The notes under the pieces are model-generated. The model saw nothing but the letters and a program-made list of their open reading frames with translations. It did no database searches and was not told the origin of the DNA. Shown piece after piece: positions 44,082 to 52,049 of a stretch of DNA of 64,000 nt; within the stretch, counting starts at the first letter, position 1; every line of letters begins with the position of its first letter. The position numbers and the translations under genes are program-made. The DNA is from [Leptolyngbya] sp. JSC-1 (GTDB lineage Bacteria > Cyanobacteriota > Cyanobacteriia > Elainellales > Elainellaceae), in assembly GCA_000733415.1 (NCBI GenBank), contig KL662191.1:3745714-3809713 (forward strand). Direction: 5' to 3'.

Positions 44082-45518
44082 ATGGCTATCGGTGATTCTT
44101 CTACCCCAAACGCCTCCAACCCGCGTCGCCCCACGCTGAGCCTGTTGACCATGTTTCGGTTAGGGCTATTTCAAATGGGGCTGGGCATCATGTCGATTCT
44201 TACCCTGGGCGTGTTGAATCGGGTCATGATCAAAGAACTGGCTATTCCCGCTACGATTGCTGCTGGGACAATTGCCATGCACCAGTTTGTGGCTCCGGCG
44301 CGCCTCTGGTTCGGGCAATTGTCGGATGCGAGGCCGATTCAGGGCCATCACCGGACAGGCTACGTGTGGCTCGGCTCGATTTTGTTTTCGCTGGCCGCCT
44401 TTTTGGCGGTGCAGGTGATGTGGCAGCTCGGCACGAGCATCCAGAGTGGGTTGACCGGACAGGCATCAATGTGGACAGCAGTGTTGGCTCTGGTGTTTGC
44501 CCTCTATGGGATTGCCCTCAGCGCTAGCTCAACTCCGTTTGCCGCTCTGCTGGTGGATGTTTCTGATGAAGATAATCGCTCCAAGCTGGTGGGCGTGGTC
44601 TGGTCGATGCTGATGGTGGGCATTGTGGTAGGCGCGATCCTGAGTTCAAGACTGCTGCCCCAGCCGGTGAGCTGTCAGGAGTTGGGCACAGCCAATCTGG
44701 AGGTGCTGAGGACGGGCATTGATCGCTTGTTTCTGATTGTGCCGGCGATTGTGATGGGTCTGACAGTGTTAGCCACCTTTGGCGTCGAGAGAAAATACTC
44801 CCGCTTCGCCGAGCGCTCTAGCTTAGTGGAACGGGAAGATCAGATTACGCTGAGTCGGGCACTGCGGGTGCTGACGGCCTCTCCCCAAACCGGGCTGTTT
44901 TTCACCTTTCTGCTGTTTATGACCATCAGTCTGTTCATGCAGGATGCGGTGATGGAATCCTATGGTGGTCAAGTATTCGGGATGTGCATTGGCGAAACGA
45001 CTCGATTGAATGCCTTTTTTGGCACCGGCACGCTGGTGGGGATTGGCTTGAGTGGCTTCGCGGTAGTGCCTCGCATCGGCAAAAAGCAAACGGCGCGGCT
45101 GGGCTGCTTGATGGTGGCCTTTTGCTTACTGCTGATTATCATCACCGGCTTTAGCGGCAATTCCAAGCTGTTGCAGTATGGGCTGCTGCTGTTTGGCTTT
45201 GCCTCTGGCGTCACTACCACTGGAGCAATCAGCCTGATGCTGGATCTGACCGCGGCTGAAACGGCTGGCACCTTCATTGGCGCATGGGGATTAGCGCAGG
45301 CGTTGGCCCGAGCACTGGCAACGGTACTGGGCGGTGCGGTGCTGGATGTGGGCAAACTCCTATTCACCAACCTGACGCTGGCCTACGGGCTGGTATTTGG
45401 CCTGCAAGCTGTGGGTATGGTAACGGCGGTTTGGCTGCTGAGCCGGGTGAACGTGGCCGAATTCCGTAGCAACACGAAAGCAGCGATTGCTTCGGTACTG
45501 GAGGCAGAATTGGATTAG
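44082..45518 (+). CDS. PucC/BCD-family major facilitator transporter
   Basis: A 478-residue carrier with about twelve membrane helices. It matches the BCD family (PucC, LhaA, bacteriochlorophyll-related) in MFRLGLFQMGLGIMSILTLG, VLNRVMIKELAIPATIAAGT, HRTGYVWLGSILFS and the loop VDVSDEDNRSKLVGVVWSML. In cyanobacteria and purple bacteria, members are tied to assembly or handling of chlorophyll proteins; the transported substrate is not known. The second half includes LTAAETAGTFIGAWGLAQAL, another family hallmark. The 263 bp upstream contain GTGTCAGGTGTCAGGTGT repeats (about 43881-43898) and repeated AAAACTTAAAACTTAAAACT (44046-44070), no gene. Confidence 0.93.
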   Translation: MAIGDSSTPNASNPRRPTLSLLTMFRLGLFQMGLGIMSILTLGVLNRVMIKELAIPATIAAGTIAMHQFVAPARLWFGQLSDARPIQGHHRTGYVWLGSILFSLAAFLAVQVMWQLGTSIQSGLTGQASMWTAVLALVFALYGIALSASSTPFAALLVDVSDEDNRSKLVGVVWSMLMVGIVVGAILSSRLLPQPVSCQELGTANLEVLRTGIDRLFLIVPAIVMGLTVLATFGVERKYSRFAERSSLVEREDQITLSRALRVLTASPQTGLFFTFLLFMTISLFMQDAVMESYGGQVFGMCIGETTRLNAFFGTGTLVGIGLSGFAVVPRIGKKQTARLGCLMVAFCLLLIIITGFSGNSKLLQYGLLLFGFASGVTTTGAISLMLDLTAAETAGTFIGAWGLAQALARALATVLGGAVLDVGKLLFTNLTLAYGLVFGLQAVGMVTAVWLLSRVNVAEFRSNTKAAIASVLEAELD

Positions 45519-45767
45519 GTGACCTGAATCGCTTGGATCTCGTGGTCCGGGAAACGCCATTAGACCATCCCGACCTGCCGTCTCCCTGTGCTTACGTGCT
45601 GAACCAAATTCTCGACCCGACCTTCTTTCCCGGACACTCGGTCCCGGACGCTTGGCCCTTGACGGTTGTCTGACGAATGTCTGACGAATGTCTGACGAAA
45701 CCGAACCAACCGCAATCTCAGCAATTAGCGCTACAGTAGTGCCACAGCCTTCACAATCACTCCCGCA

Positions 45768-46574
45768 ATGACAGATTTTTGGCAGCAGATTCTCAGTTTC
45801 GCCGAAGCCACAACCGCCCGTGTAGGAACCCAATTACTGCAAGCCGTGGAACCGTCCCGAGCCGAAGAGAAACCTGACGGCAGTTTGGTGACGCAATTTG
45901 ACCAATGGGCCGATGCCGAGCTACGCCGATCGATTCAGGCCGCGTTTCCAGAGCACGGCGTCTTGAGCGAAGAAGTCGAACATATTTTCCCAGATCGCGA
46001 CTGGTGCTGGATTATTGACCCAATCGACGGCACCACCAACTTTGCCCGGGGAATTCCGCTCTGGGCTATTTCTCTGGGGCTGCTCTATCGCGGCACGCCG
46101 GTATTTGGCCATGTCTATGTGCCGCCCTTGGGTCACTCGTTTCACGGATTCTGGTACGGTAACTCTGGCTTAACCGGGCCGACCGGTGCCTGCTTGAACC
46201 ACCAGCCGATTCACACCAGCTCAGATGCCCCCTCGGGCAATCAGTTTTTTAGCCTCTGTGCCCGCAGCACTCAAGTGTTGCAGCACCCGGTACCCTGCAA
46301 AATCCGCATGTTGGGTGTAGCCACCTATAACTTGCTGACGATTGCCACGGGAGCCGCCCTAGGTGGAGTAGAAGCCACTCCCAAAATCTGGGACATTGCA
46401 GCAGTTTGGCCGATTGTGCAGGCAGCAGGCGGCGTTTGGTTCCCGCTAGGGCCAGAGCCATTTCCCCTCCAACCCGGACAGGATTATGGCCGTCCAGCCT
46501 ATCCCACTCTGGTAGTCAGTCGTCCGGAACTGCTAGATACCTTTCTGCCGCTAGTCGAGTTTTTGAAGCGCTAG
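45768..46574 (+). CDS. Inositol monophosphatase-family phosphatase
   Basis: A 268-residue Mg-dependent sugar-phosphatase-like enzyme. Metal-binding motifs: SEE near residues 67-69, IIDPIDGTTNFARG with Asp84 and Asp87, and the distal KIWDIAAVWPIVQAAGGVW. These three sites together define the IMPase/SuhB/CysQ superfamily. The narrow substrate (inositol-1-phosphate, histidinol phosphate, fructose bisphosphate or PAP) cannot be chosen from this sequence. Cytosolic. The region before it repeats TGTCTGACGAA three times (about 45667-45700). It is convergent with the proline-rich membrane protein gene. Confidence 0.94.
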   Translation: MTDFWQQILSFAEATTARVGTQLLQAVEPSRAEEKPDGSLVTQFDQWADAELRRSIQAAFPEHGVLSEEVEHIFPDRDWCWIIDPIDGTTNFARGIPLWAISLGLLYRGTPVFGHVYVPPLGHSFHGFWYGNSGLTGPTGACLNHQPIHTSSDAPSGNQFFSLCARSTQVLQHPVPCKIRMLGVATYNLLTIATGAALGGVEATPKIWDIAAVWPIVQAAGGVWFPLGPEPFPLQPGQDYGRPAYPTLVVSRPELLDTFLPLVEFLKR

Positions 46575-46586
46575 ATGTTTGGCCTA

Positions 46587-47657
46587 TTAGAACTTTTGGC
46601 CCACATAAATCGAGCGCACCTCACCATTGCGCCGCACAATCGCTTCTTGATTGCTAATCGAAACAAGCGTCCAGCCACTGGAGCCAATTGGCTCACCAAT
46701 GTTGACGCGTTGAGGGGTGCCACTTACATCAAATAGAGCTGCCGAGCGGTCGCCTAGCTCCAAAACGCCAATCAGCGTGTGGTTGCTCGCCGCCGCAATA
46801 TTGGGCACCGGACTGGAGCGGGCCGCAGGCGCTGGACTAGGAGTAGAGGCCCGCGGCGCAGCGGGGTTAGCAGTGGCTGTCGGGGGTGCTGCAGGAATTG
46901 TACCGGGCGCAGATGCAGGCGTTTGAGCTGAGGGGTAGATGGGCACATAGACCCGTTCAATCACACTAGGAGATGCTGCCGGACTAGGAGATGGACTAGG
47001 AGGCACTGGCGATACAGCCACCTCCGCTTCTTTCTTGGCTAAACGGTCGAGGGCGCGACCAACATACTGGAGAAAGTCCTGCTTCTCCTGTACTTTGGGA
47101 TCGGTGGGGGACGCGGCCCCACTGGGAGTCGGTTCCTCAGCTTGTTGCTGCAATACCATCAGCCATACCTGCGTCAACTGGTCTCGAAACAGATAGGAAA
47201 GTATCCCAGCACTCAAGAGCAGCGAACTGCACAACACCGCCACCCAAAAGGAATTCCAGCGCGGTTTGCTGGGGGTTGGCTCTGCTGTTGGCTCTACTGC
47301 TGGGGCTGGCTCAGATTCCTTCAGCTCCGGTGGTTGGGGAATTAGATCGCGGGGAGATAGTTTGGGCGGCAGAATGGTTTCTAACGGCAAAACAATCTGC
47401 GGTGCAGCTGGCTCAGCGACTGGTTCAACGGCGGCCTGAGCAGAGGAGTCAGCGGCTTCTTCCACCGGCAGCGGTACGCCTCGTTCTAACATACGCTCTA
47501 CATCTGCAAACAGCATGCCAATCAGGGTATCAGCATTGGTTTCCATGTCATTGGCAGTCACCGCTTGGCTGAGGTCAAAGCGCAGGGCAGCCAGCTCTTC
47601 GGCAGCAGTATCTAGAGAGGCAGGAACAGTTTGAGAATCGCTGACGGGTTGAGTCAT
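46587..47657 (-). CDS. Proline-rich single-pass membrane protein with GspC/PilP-like end
   Basis: About 356 residues from ATG 47657; an upstream in-frame start at 47723 lacks support. The N-terminal 145 residues are acidic and cytoplasmic (TAAEELAALRFDLSQAVTAN, MLFADVERMLERGVPLP). One membrane helix follows (WVAVLCSSLLLSAGILSYLF). The periplasmic part begins with a coiled stretch, then a long Pro/Ala/Ser linker. It ends in a compact domain NHTLIGVLELGDRSAALFDV, RVNIGEPIGSSGWTLVSISN, EAIVRRNGEVRSIYVGQKF. That end resembles the small beta domains of PilP or GspC, which link inner-membrane assemblies to secretins. The assignment is by shape and motif only. No pilus genes are adjacent. Confidence 0.8.
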   Translation of the reverse strand: MTQPVSDSQTVPASLDTAAEELAALRFDLSQAVTANDMETNADTLIGMLFADVERMLERGVPLPVEEAADSSAQAAVEPVAEPAAPQIVLPLETILPPKLSPRDLIPQPPELKESEPAPAVEPTAEPTPSKPRWNSFWVAVLCSSLLLSAGILSYLFRDQLTQVWLMVLQQQAEEPTPSGAASPTDPKVQEKQDFLQYVGRALDRLAKKEAEVAVSPVPPSPSPSPAASPSVIERVYVPIYPSAQTPASAPGTIPAAPPTATANPAAPRASTPSPAPAARSSPVPNIAAASNHTLIGVLELGDRSAALFDVSGTPQRVNIGEPIGSSGWTLVSISNQEAIVRRNGEVRSIYVGQKF

Positions 47658-47998
47658 AACAAATAGTGATAGACACGAGCGAGTGAATGATAGCGCAGGC
47701 CGGTGAATTTGATGCGGCCCCAAGCACTAGAACCTGAAATTTAGCAGATCCGAATCTAACTGTCACCCATCGATCTGCTATCAATAGCGTTTTCTACAGC
47801 GAGATCGTTAAAAAAGGCGCTACAGGTGAGCCTGATCGGATTGCTAAGATTTTTGATTTGTTCAGAGCATGTCGGTTTCGGCTTACCTCGCATTAGGGCT
47901 GCAAGTAAGGATAAGGACTTACGCATTCGCCCCCTTTTCTAGGATGCCCGCAGGGCTATAGTCCCCCAAATCTGGGAGACTTCCAATCTGTTCCCTGG
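47658..47998. other. Intergenic stretch with dispersed repeat
   Basis: No gene is supported. The right half contains the family-3 repeat copy at 47928-47967 (CGCCCCCTTTTCTAGGATGC and onward). It abuts the point where the Cld-like gene loses its expected N-terminus, so the repeat may mark the truncation breakpoint. Confidence 0.6.
47928..47967 (+). repeat. Dispersed repeat family 3, copy 2
   Basis: CGCCCCCTTTTCTAGGATGC followed by CCGCAGGGCTATAGTCCCC matches the reverse complement of 38948-38988 at all but a few positions. Confidence 0.75.
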
Positions 47999-48370
47999 GT
48001 GCCACGAAGTTTTACCAGTAATATTCGCTACGCCAAGCGCGATGAACTCAATACATTGCAAGCAATCCAGCCAGAACTAAATCGTGCGGAAGCAGTCTGT
48101 GCCGTGCTGATTCCTATTAAAAAATCAGCTCAGTGGTGGGAAATGGCACAAGATGAGCGACGAGCTATTTTTGAAGAAGAGTCTCATCATACAGCAACTG
48201 GTTTGGAATATCTTCCAGGGGTTGCCCGTCGGCTACTGCATTGTTGGGATCTCGGCGAACCCTCTGATTTTCTCACCTGGTCTGAATTTGCACCGGAATA
48301 TACCCAGGTTTTTGATGAATTACTGTTGCGGATGCGTGCCAGTAAAGAATGGCAATATGTTTGGGCATGA
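47999..48370 (+). CDS. Chlorite-dismutase-family protein, N-terminally truncated
   Basis: 123 residues from GTG 47999. The segment CAVLIPIKKSAQWWEMAQDE, RRAIFEEESHHTATGLEYLP, ARRLLHCWDLGEPSDFLTWS and EFAPEYTQVFDELLLRMRAS matches the C-terminal half to two-thirds of a Cld/Dyp-superfamily group of about 180-240 residues. The histidine in LLHCWDLGEP lies where the haem ligand of the superfamily would be expected. The first domain is missing and the last residues (YVWA) are shorter than the usual end. A dispersed repeat lies directly upstream. It may therefore be a remnant rather than a working gene; the GTG has no obvious ribosome site. Confidence 0.7.
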   Translation: MPRSFTSNIRYAKRDELNTLQAIQPELNRAEAVCAVLIPIKKSAQWWEMAQDERRAIFEEESHHTATGLEYLPGVARRLLHCWDLGEPSDFLTWSEFAPEYTQVFDELLLRMRASKEWQYVWA

Positions 48371-48651
48371 ATCTAGTGCGATCGGATGAGGTGAAATTTA
48401 GAGGTGAATTGTGTATTGAGCAAATATTTGAGCTAGAAAAAGAGGATTGGGCACTTCGTACTGGCTAACATGGCCCCTTGTATGTTGGAGCAATCAGCGG
48501 AAGCTAGTGAGCAAGGCAGCTCAGTGAATCTAGATAGTAGGGTATTTGAAACGTTGATATCCTTTGGCAGTTCGACCGTTGCCAAAATCAGCCAGCTCTA
48601 ACTTCATCGCCGCCGATTTCGCTGGGATGACACTGATTGTGAAAGGATCGC

Positions 48652-49236
48652 CTAAACCTTATTTGTGTTCGATTGCATTGAGATAATTGGTTTTTCCCAT
48701 CTTAGCTTCTCGACTGCTTTGTCTAGAGGCGTACCTGCAATCGAGTTCGTATAGTTGCTCATTGTCTTAACTGCAATTCCTAAAATCACCTCAAGGGCTT
48801 GCTGAGCAGAATAACCGACAGCCAAAAATGCCTTTAATTCAACTTCTACAATCTTTCCTCGATTTAAGATCAAGGACTTGGTAAATTGCCGCAGTGATTC
48901 AAGCCTTGGATCTTCCAATTCTGCTCCCTGTCTGAGTGCCTCGATCTCGCTCGGAGCCATACCCGCCATTTGTGCTAGCTTAGTATGCCAGGGAACACAG
49001 TATTCACATTGATTTTCAAAGTTAGCTGTTTGATAAACAACCTGGCGCTCGATCGGTGATAATGACGTGGTACCGAACAGTTCCCAAAGGTGAACATATC
49101 CTTCAAGTAAAGCGGGTGACTCCGCCATGACCCTTTCTAGATTCGGAATCATACCCAGGCTCTTCTTGGCTTGCTCAAGGAGTGGCTTGGAAGCTGCTGG
49201 TGCAGTCATTTCGGTGTGAATTTGAAACATTGTCAT
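48652..49236 (-). CDS. Carboxymuconolactone decarboxylase/AhpD-family protein
   Basis: A 194-residue all-helical protein of the CMD family. The core motif ENQCEYCVPWHTKLAQ holds Cys77, Cys80 and His84, the CxxCxxxH pattern of alkylhydroperoxidase AhpD-like members, which use the cysteine pair in peroxide or thiol chemistry. EALRQGAELEDPRLESLRQF and ALEVILGIAVKTMSNYTNSI complete the fold. It is transcribed away from an HxlR-type regulator 106 bp off, a common arrangement for redox-controlled detoxification genes. I infer that the regulator controls it. The 282 bp left of it contain one 39-codon open frame (48482-48601) that I do not consider a gene. Confidence 0.93.
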   Translation of the reverse strand: MTMFQIHTEMTAPAASKPLLEQAKKSLGMIPNLERVMAESPALLEGYVHLWELFGTTSLSPIERQVVYQTANFENQCEYCVPWHTKLAQMAGMAPSEIEALRQGAELEDPRLESLRQFTKSLILNRGKIVEVELKAFLAVGYSAQQALEVILGIAVKTMSNYTNSIAGTPLDKAVEKLRWEKPIISMQSNTNKV

Positions 49237-49300
49237 CTTGTAGTAATTCCAATTGTTGTGTTTCGTCAGTCAAGATAAACGACTGCTAGCTAAACTTCAA

Positions 49301-49334
49301 GTAGATCCTTTTTAGTAGGGTAGATACTTTTTAG
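49301..49334. promoter_or_regulatory. Direct repeat operator candidate between CMD and HxlR genes
   Basis: GTAGATCCTTTTTAG (49301-49315) and GTAGATACTTTTTAG (49320-49334) are a 15-bp direct repeat with one mismatch and a 19-bp period. It lies just before the HxlR start codon and within the shared divergent promoter region, and fits autoregulation by the HxlR protein. Confidence 0.6.
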
Positions 49335-49342
49335 TTACAAAC

Positions 49343-49714
49343 ATGGAATCATCAGCGAAGGTAGACTCAGGAAATTTTTCCAATCCAACAATTAACTTAA
49401 TTGCAATGTTCGAGGATTGCCTTGGATGTAAATGGACAATTCATCTTCTAACGCAAATTCGCTGTGGGACCAATCGCCCTGGTGCATTGGTAAAAACTAA
49501 AAAGGGATTGACAACTAAGGTACTCAATGAATGTTTGACAAGATTGGTTCAATTTGGCATTGTCGAGAAGTTCACTTATTCAGAACTTCCTCCTCGCGTT
49601 GAGTATCATCTAACTTCCTTTGGGCAGGAGTTTGCTGAGATTCTTGATCAAATTGAAGCCTTACAGCGTAAATTCAAGATGGACAGCGATCGCTCTACCG
49701 AAAAGCGAATTTAA
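49343..49714 (+). CDS. HxlR-family transcriptional regulator
   Basis: A 123-residue winged-helix DNA-binding protein. The family signature is present: CLGCKWTIHLLTQI (normally xxGGKWTxxIL), then RPGALVKTKKGLTTKVLNEC and LTRLVQFGIVEKFTYSELPP with RVEYHLTSFGQEFAEIL. It has four cysteines, Cys26, Cys29, Cys41 and Cys64. Those in the first helix lie near the redox-active cysteine of YodB/HypR-type sensors, so thiol or quinone sensing is plausible. Two of them replace the usual glycine region, which is unusual. It probably represses the divergent CMD gene and itself through the direct repeat upstream. Confidence 0.93.
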   Translation: MESSAKVDSGNFSNPTINLIAMFEDCLGCKWTIHLLTQIRCGTNRPGALVKTKKGLTTKVLNECLTRLVQFGIVEKFTYSELPPRVEYHLTSFGQEFAEILDQIEALQRKFKMDSDRSTEKRI

Positions 49715-49872
49715 TTTCTTTCATCCTGTTGATAACTGTAGAAAGCAACATCATTGATAGAAAAAGTCCAAAAATGAAATTCTCTTACAATGAAGATGAA
49801 ATAAACTTAATAAGAATGAAACTGATATCGTTTCCCAACCAGTTCTCTTGACTTCGTCGGACTCAGAGATGA

Positions 49873-50355
49873 TTATGTATCCCCATCGCTGACCGCAACA
49901 GCAATATCGAAATGAAGCACATCTTCGCGTACTCCAAACTTCGTATAGAGCGCAATCGCAGGGTCATCCCCAACAACCGCCTGTACAAAAATAATATAGG
50001 CTGCTCGCGCTACAGCGATCTTCTTTAATTCCTGGATTAGTGCGGTGGCGATGCCTTCGCGTCGATGCGCTGCTGCAACAGCCAGATCGTAAATATAGAT
50101 TTCACTTCGCTCCTGCTCAAACTTCCGGAGTTCGTAAGCGGCAATACCTCCGACTACTGATCCATTTTTTAACGCTGCGAGCGCGATGAAATAATCGCTG
50201 CTTAACAACCGCTTGAGATAGGCAGCGCTTGGGCGAAACGAGGTATAGGTATCAACTTCGTTGAAAGCCTCACCAAAGGTAGTTAATAAGCCCTCCATAA
50301 GTGGCAGGTCGCTTGCGGAAAGCTGGCGAATGCTAATTGGCTCAGAGGATGACAT
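49873..50355 (-). CDS. AAC(3)-I-like GNAT acetyltransferase
   Basis: A 160-residue GNAT enzyme strikingly like the AAC(3)-I aminoglycoside 3-N-acetyltransferases: DYFIALAALKNGSVVGGIAA, YELRKFEQERSEIYIYDLAV, AAAHRREGIATALIQELKKI, VQAVVGDDPAIALYTKFGVR and EDVLHFDI all have close counterparts there, from memory. The acetyl-CoA site is HRREGIATAL (RRxGxA, residues 98-103). It uses acetyl-CoA to modify an amine; whether aminoglycosides are accepted cannot be told from sequence. Genes of this kind are classic integron-cassette passengers, and an attC-like site lies 680 bp upstream. The NTF2-like gene precedes it by 66 bp on the same strand, with a TTGAACGTTCAA palindrome in between. Confidence 0.92.
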   Translation of the reverse strand: MSSSEPISIRQLSASDLPLMEGLLTTFGEAFNEVDTYTSFRPSAAYLKRLLSSDYFIALAALKNGSVVGGIAAYELRKFEQERSEIYIYDLAVAAAHRREGIATALIQELKKIAVARAAYIIFVQAVVGDDPAIALYTKFGVREDVLHFDIAVAVSDGDT

Positions 50356-50421
50356 TTTCCACCTATTGATTGGGGTGACTTTGAACGTTCAACACCGTGC
50401 AAGTTTAAGGAACTCTAGCCT

Positions 50422-50799
50422 TCAAACCATCGCAGTAACGCTGCCACCAACGATTTGCCAACCGCTTTTGCCTCTACGCCAAACTCTCATGTAGCGGTAA
50501 TCCCCTGCGAAGGCATTTCCTAAATATGTCCCGCTCAAGAAAATTTGAGCCAACGCAAGAACAAAGTGTTCGCTCCAAACTCGTATTTCTAGCTCTTTGG
50601 GCACAAACTCGTGAAACTGAGTACCGCCAGTACGGTGCAAGTCTAAATCCATCGCCTTAGTTGCCAGTTCACCAGTTGGCCCAGCGAAAAGCAGATCATC
50701 GGCAATGAGCACGTCTAATTCAGATACGTCGGAGGTTGACATTGCGGTGTAAAGTCGCGCCTCACACTCGCGAATTTGGGTTTCAATTTCTGAATCCAT
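50422..50799 (-). CDS. NTF2-like (SnoaL/DUF4440) family protein
   Basis: 125 residues from ATG 50799, which follows GGGA at good spacing. The frame stays open to ATG 50976 (184 residues), so a longer form is possible. Motifs are MDSEIETQIRECEARLYTAM, VSELDVLIADDLLFAGPTGE, LATKAMDLDLHRTGGTQFHE and YRYMRVWRRGKSGWQIVGGS. This is the cone-shaped alpha+beta fold of DUF4440/SnoaL proteins, which serve as small enzymes or ligand-binding proteins with no fixed reaction. Catalytic residues cannot be assigned. It lies between the DUF1993 and acetyltransferase genes on the same strand. Such genes are common in mobile cassette arrays. Confidence 0.85.
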   Translation of the reverse strand: MDSEIETQIRECEARLYTAMSTSDVSELDVLIADDLLFAGPTGELATKAMDLDLHRTGGTQFHEFVPKELEIRVWSEHFVLALAQIFLSGTYLGNAFAGDYRYMRVWRRGKSGWQIVGGSVTAMV

Positions 50800-51034
50800 A
50801 TTTCCCACTACAGTTCTAACAACACTTAACAATTCCTCATTATTACCCATCGCCTCATCAAGGTGCCTCCACCGATTGCCTCTGGGACTTCCCGGTTCAA
50901 GTCGATCGCCTCCATCCACAAGTACGAGAGATGTGTGCTGAACCAGCTCCTGAGCAATTAGATTTTCAGCAAGCATAAGTACCCATCAAGTAAATCTAAT
51001 TTCTTTCACCCTGATGGTGCTTCAGCGCATGGAG

Positions 51035-51120
51035 TACCAACATGCTGTTGAGCGGCTATGAGTAACCTTTGCAATACCACCAAGATCTCTCAACGGTCCG
51101 CTCCGACGGGAACGTTAGGC
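51035..51120 (-). other. attC-like integron recombination site
   Basis: Read on the minus strand, one base after the stop of the DUF1993 gene, the order is R'' GCCTAAC, 6-base spacer, L'' GTCGGAGCGG, a 42-base central part, L' CCGCTCAAC, 5-base spacer, R' GTTGGTA. The L boxes pair with one unpaired G in L'', the hallmark extrahelical base of attC. The R'' box fits RYYYAAC. R' differs from GTTRRRY at two positions. Total 86 bp, within the known range. The central part pairs poorly. A convincing but not perfect site. Confidence 0.5.
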
Positions 51121-51121
51121 T

Positions 51122-51634
51122 TCATTCCTTTCTTATTAATGGCACCAAGTGCATCATGTAATCTCGTTTTCCAATTGGTACACCAGCCATGCGAAGAATG
51201 TCATAAGCCGTAACCATGTGGAAGTAAAAGTTTGGAATTAGAAATTCATTGACATAGGCATTACCAGACAACTCGACGTAGAGACTCTGTCCCAAGTCAA
51301 TGCGCGTCACCTCAGCTAGCTTTGCATCTTCAACATTGATACCCAAAAGGAGTTCCCTAGTGTTTACTATGTGCCCGTATGCCTGTGCGAGAGATGTGAC
51401 ATCTGGATCTAGATTATCCGCAGGTTTACCATCACACCAGAGAGCAAAGTTGCGTGGTTGATTGCAGGTGAAAGCAATCTGTGTACCGAAGGGAAACATA
51501 TCAGCCGCGATGCGCTTTTGAAGAAACGACTCATCATCACAGAAATGAGTTTGAGCTGACTTCAAGAGATGTTCAAGAGTCGCTAAGCGGCTGTGGAAAA
51601 CGATTCGGATTGAATCTACATTCTGACTTTGCAT
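51122..51634 (-). CDS. DUF1993 family protein
   Basis: 170 residues from ATG 51634, preceded by GAGGG; a TTG five codons upstream is an alternative. Family features are VFHSRLATLEHLLKSAQTHF near the start, AADMFPFGTQIAFTCNQPRN in the middle and the ending PNFYFHMVTAYDILRMAGVP with IGKRDYMMHL. DUF1993 proteins are helical-bundle proteins of the DinB/YfiT-like type, with unknown role, found widely in bacteria and fungi and often in mobile DNA. The gene is followed immediately by an attC-like site, as expected for the single gene of an integron cassette. Confidence 0.9.
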   Translation of the reverse strand: MQSQNVDSIRIVFHSRLATLEHLLKSAQTHFCDDESFLQKRIAADMFPFGTQIAFTCNQPRNFALWCDGKPADNLDPDVTSLAQAYGHIVNTRELLLGINVEDAKLAEVTRIDLGQSLYVELSGNAYVNEFLIPNFYFHMVTAYDILRMAGVPIGKRDYMMHLVPLIRKE

Positions 51635-51688
51635 TTTGCGATCCCTCAAAACTTACTCTATGAATCCTAGCTGTATCTAGAACGAATT

Positions 51689-51948
51689 TCAGCCTAAATC
51701 AAGTACAGATTGGTTCAAATCAAGTAATGCAAGATTGCGAATAATTTCGAGTCGCTGAGATGCCATTTGGGCATCTCCTTGGGAGGTTCTTTCACAACTG
51801 CTTGGGAGGCGTAGAGTTGGAAGTAACTGCGGCGCGTATCCCACCACTCCCTTGTTATCTCAATATTGGCAGCCACAACAAGATCTCTGCTAGGTCGAGC
51901 AGTGAGATAGCCTAAGATACTCGTTTTGATGTAAACAGTTTCACTCAT
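51689..51948 (-). pseudogene. PIN-domain (VapC-like) toxin gene, frameshifted and truncated
   Basis: The start reads MSETVYIKTSILGYLTARPS followed by RDLVVAANIEITREWWDTRR and YFQLYASQAVVKE, a PIN ribonuclease N-terminus with its first acidic residue replaced (usual YIETS, here YIKTS). After VVKE, one missing base shifts the frame. In the shifted frame SQGDAQMASQRLEIIRNLAL continues the PIN fold, but it stops at LDLNQSVLDLG (TGA at 51689). The second half, with the remaining catalytic acids, is absent. The open frame as it stands ends at 51715 with an unrelated tail. The gene should be dead as a nuclease. No intact antitoxin gene is next to it. Confidence 0.85.
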
Positions 51949-52049
51949 GCAGGAGAATGGACAGCAGCTTTTTCTATTTTAGCCCACGCTCCTGCTCGTC
52001 CGGGCAGGGCATATCGTTACCCCACGCCAACTGATGTAGGCACCCTGCC

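Noticed and set aside
45360..45833. A 157-codon minus-strand open frame
   Set aside because: Covers the ends of two real plus-strand genes and a tandem repeat; composition is arginine/glycine-rich, as in shadow frames.
49840..49875. A second attC-like site after the acetyltransferase gene
   Set aside because: GTCCGAC and GTTGGGA are only about 30 bases apart with no room for L boxes, so it does not meet the attC plan.
50381..50393. TTGAACGTTCAA palindrome between the NTF2-like and acetyltransferase genes as an attC core
   Set aside because: A simple 12-bp palindrome without paired R and L boxes; it could be an operator but there is only one copy.
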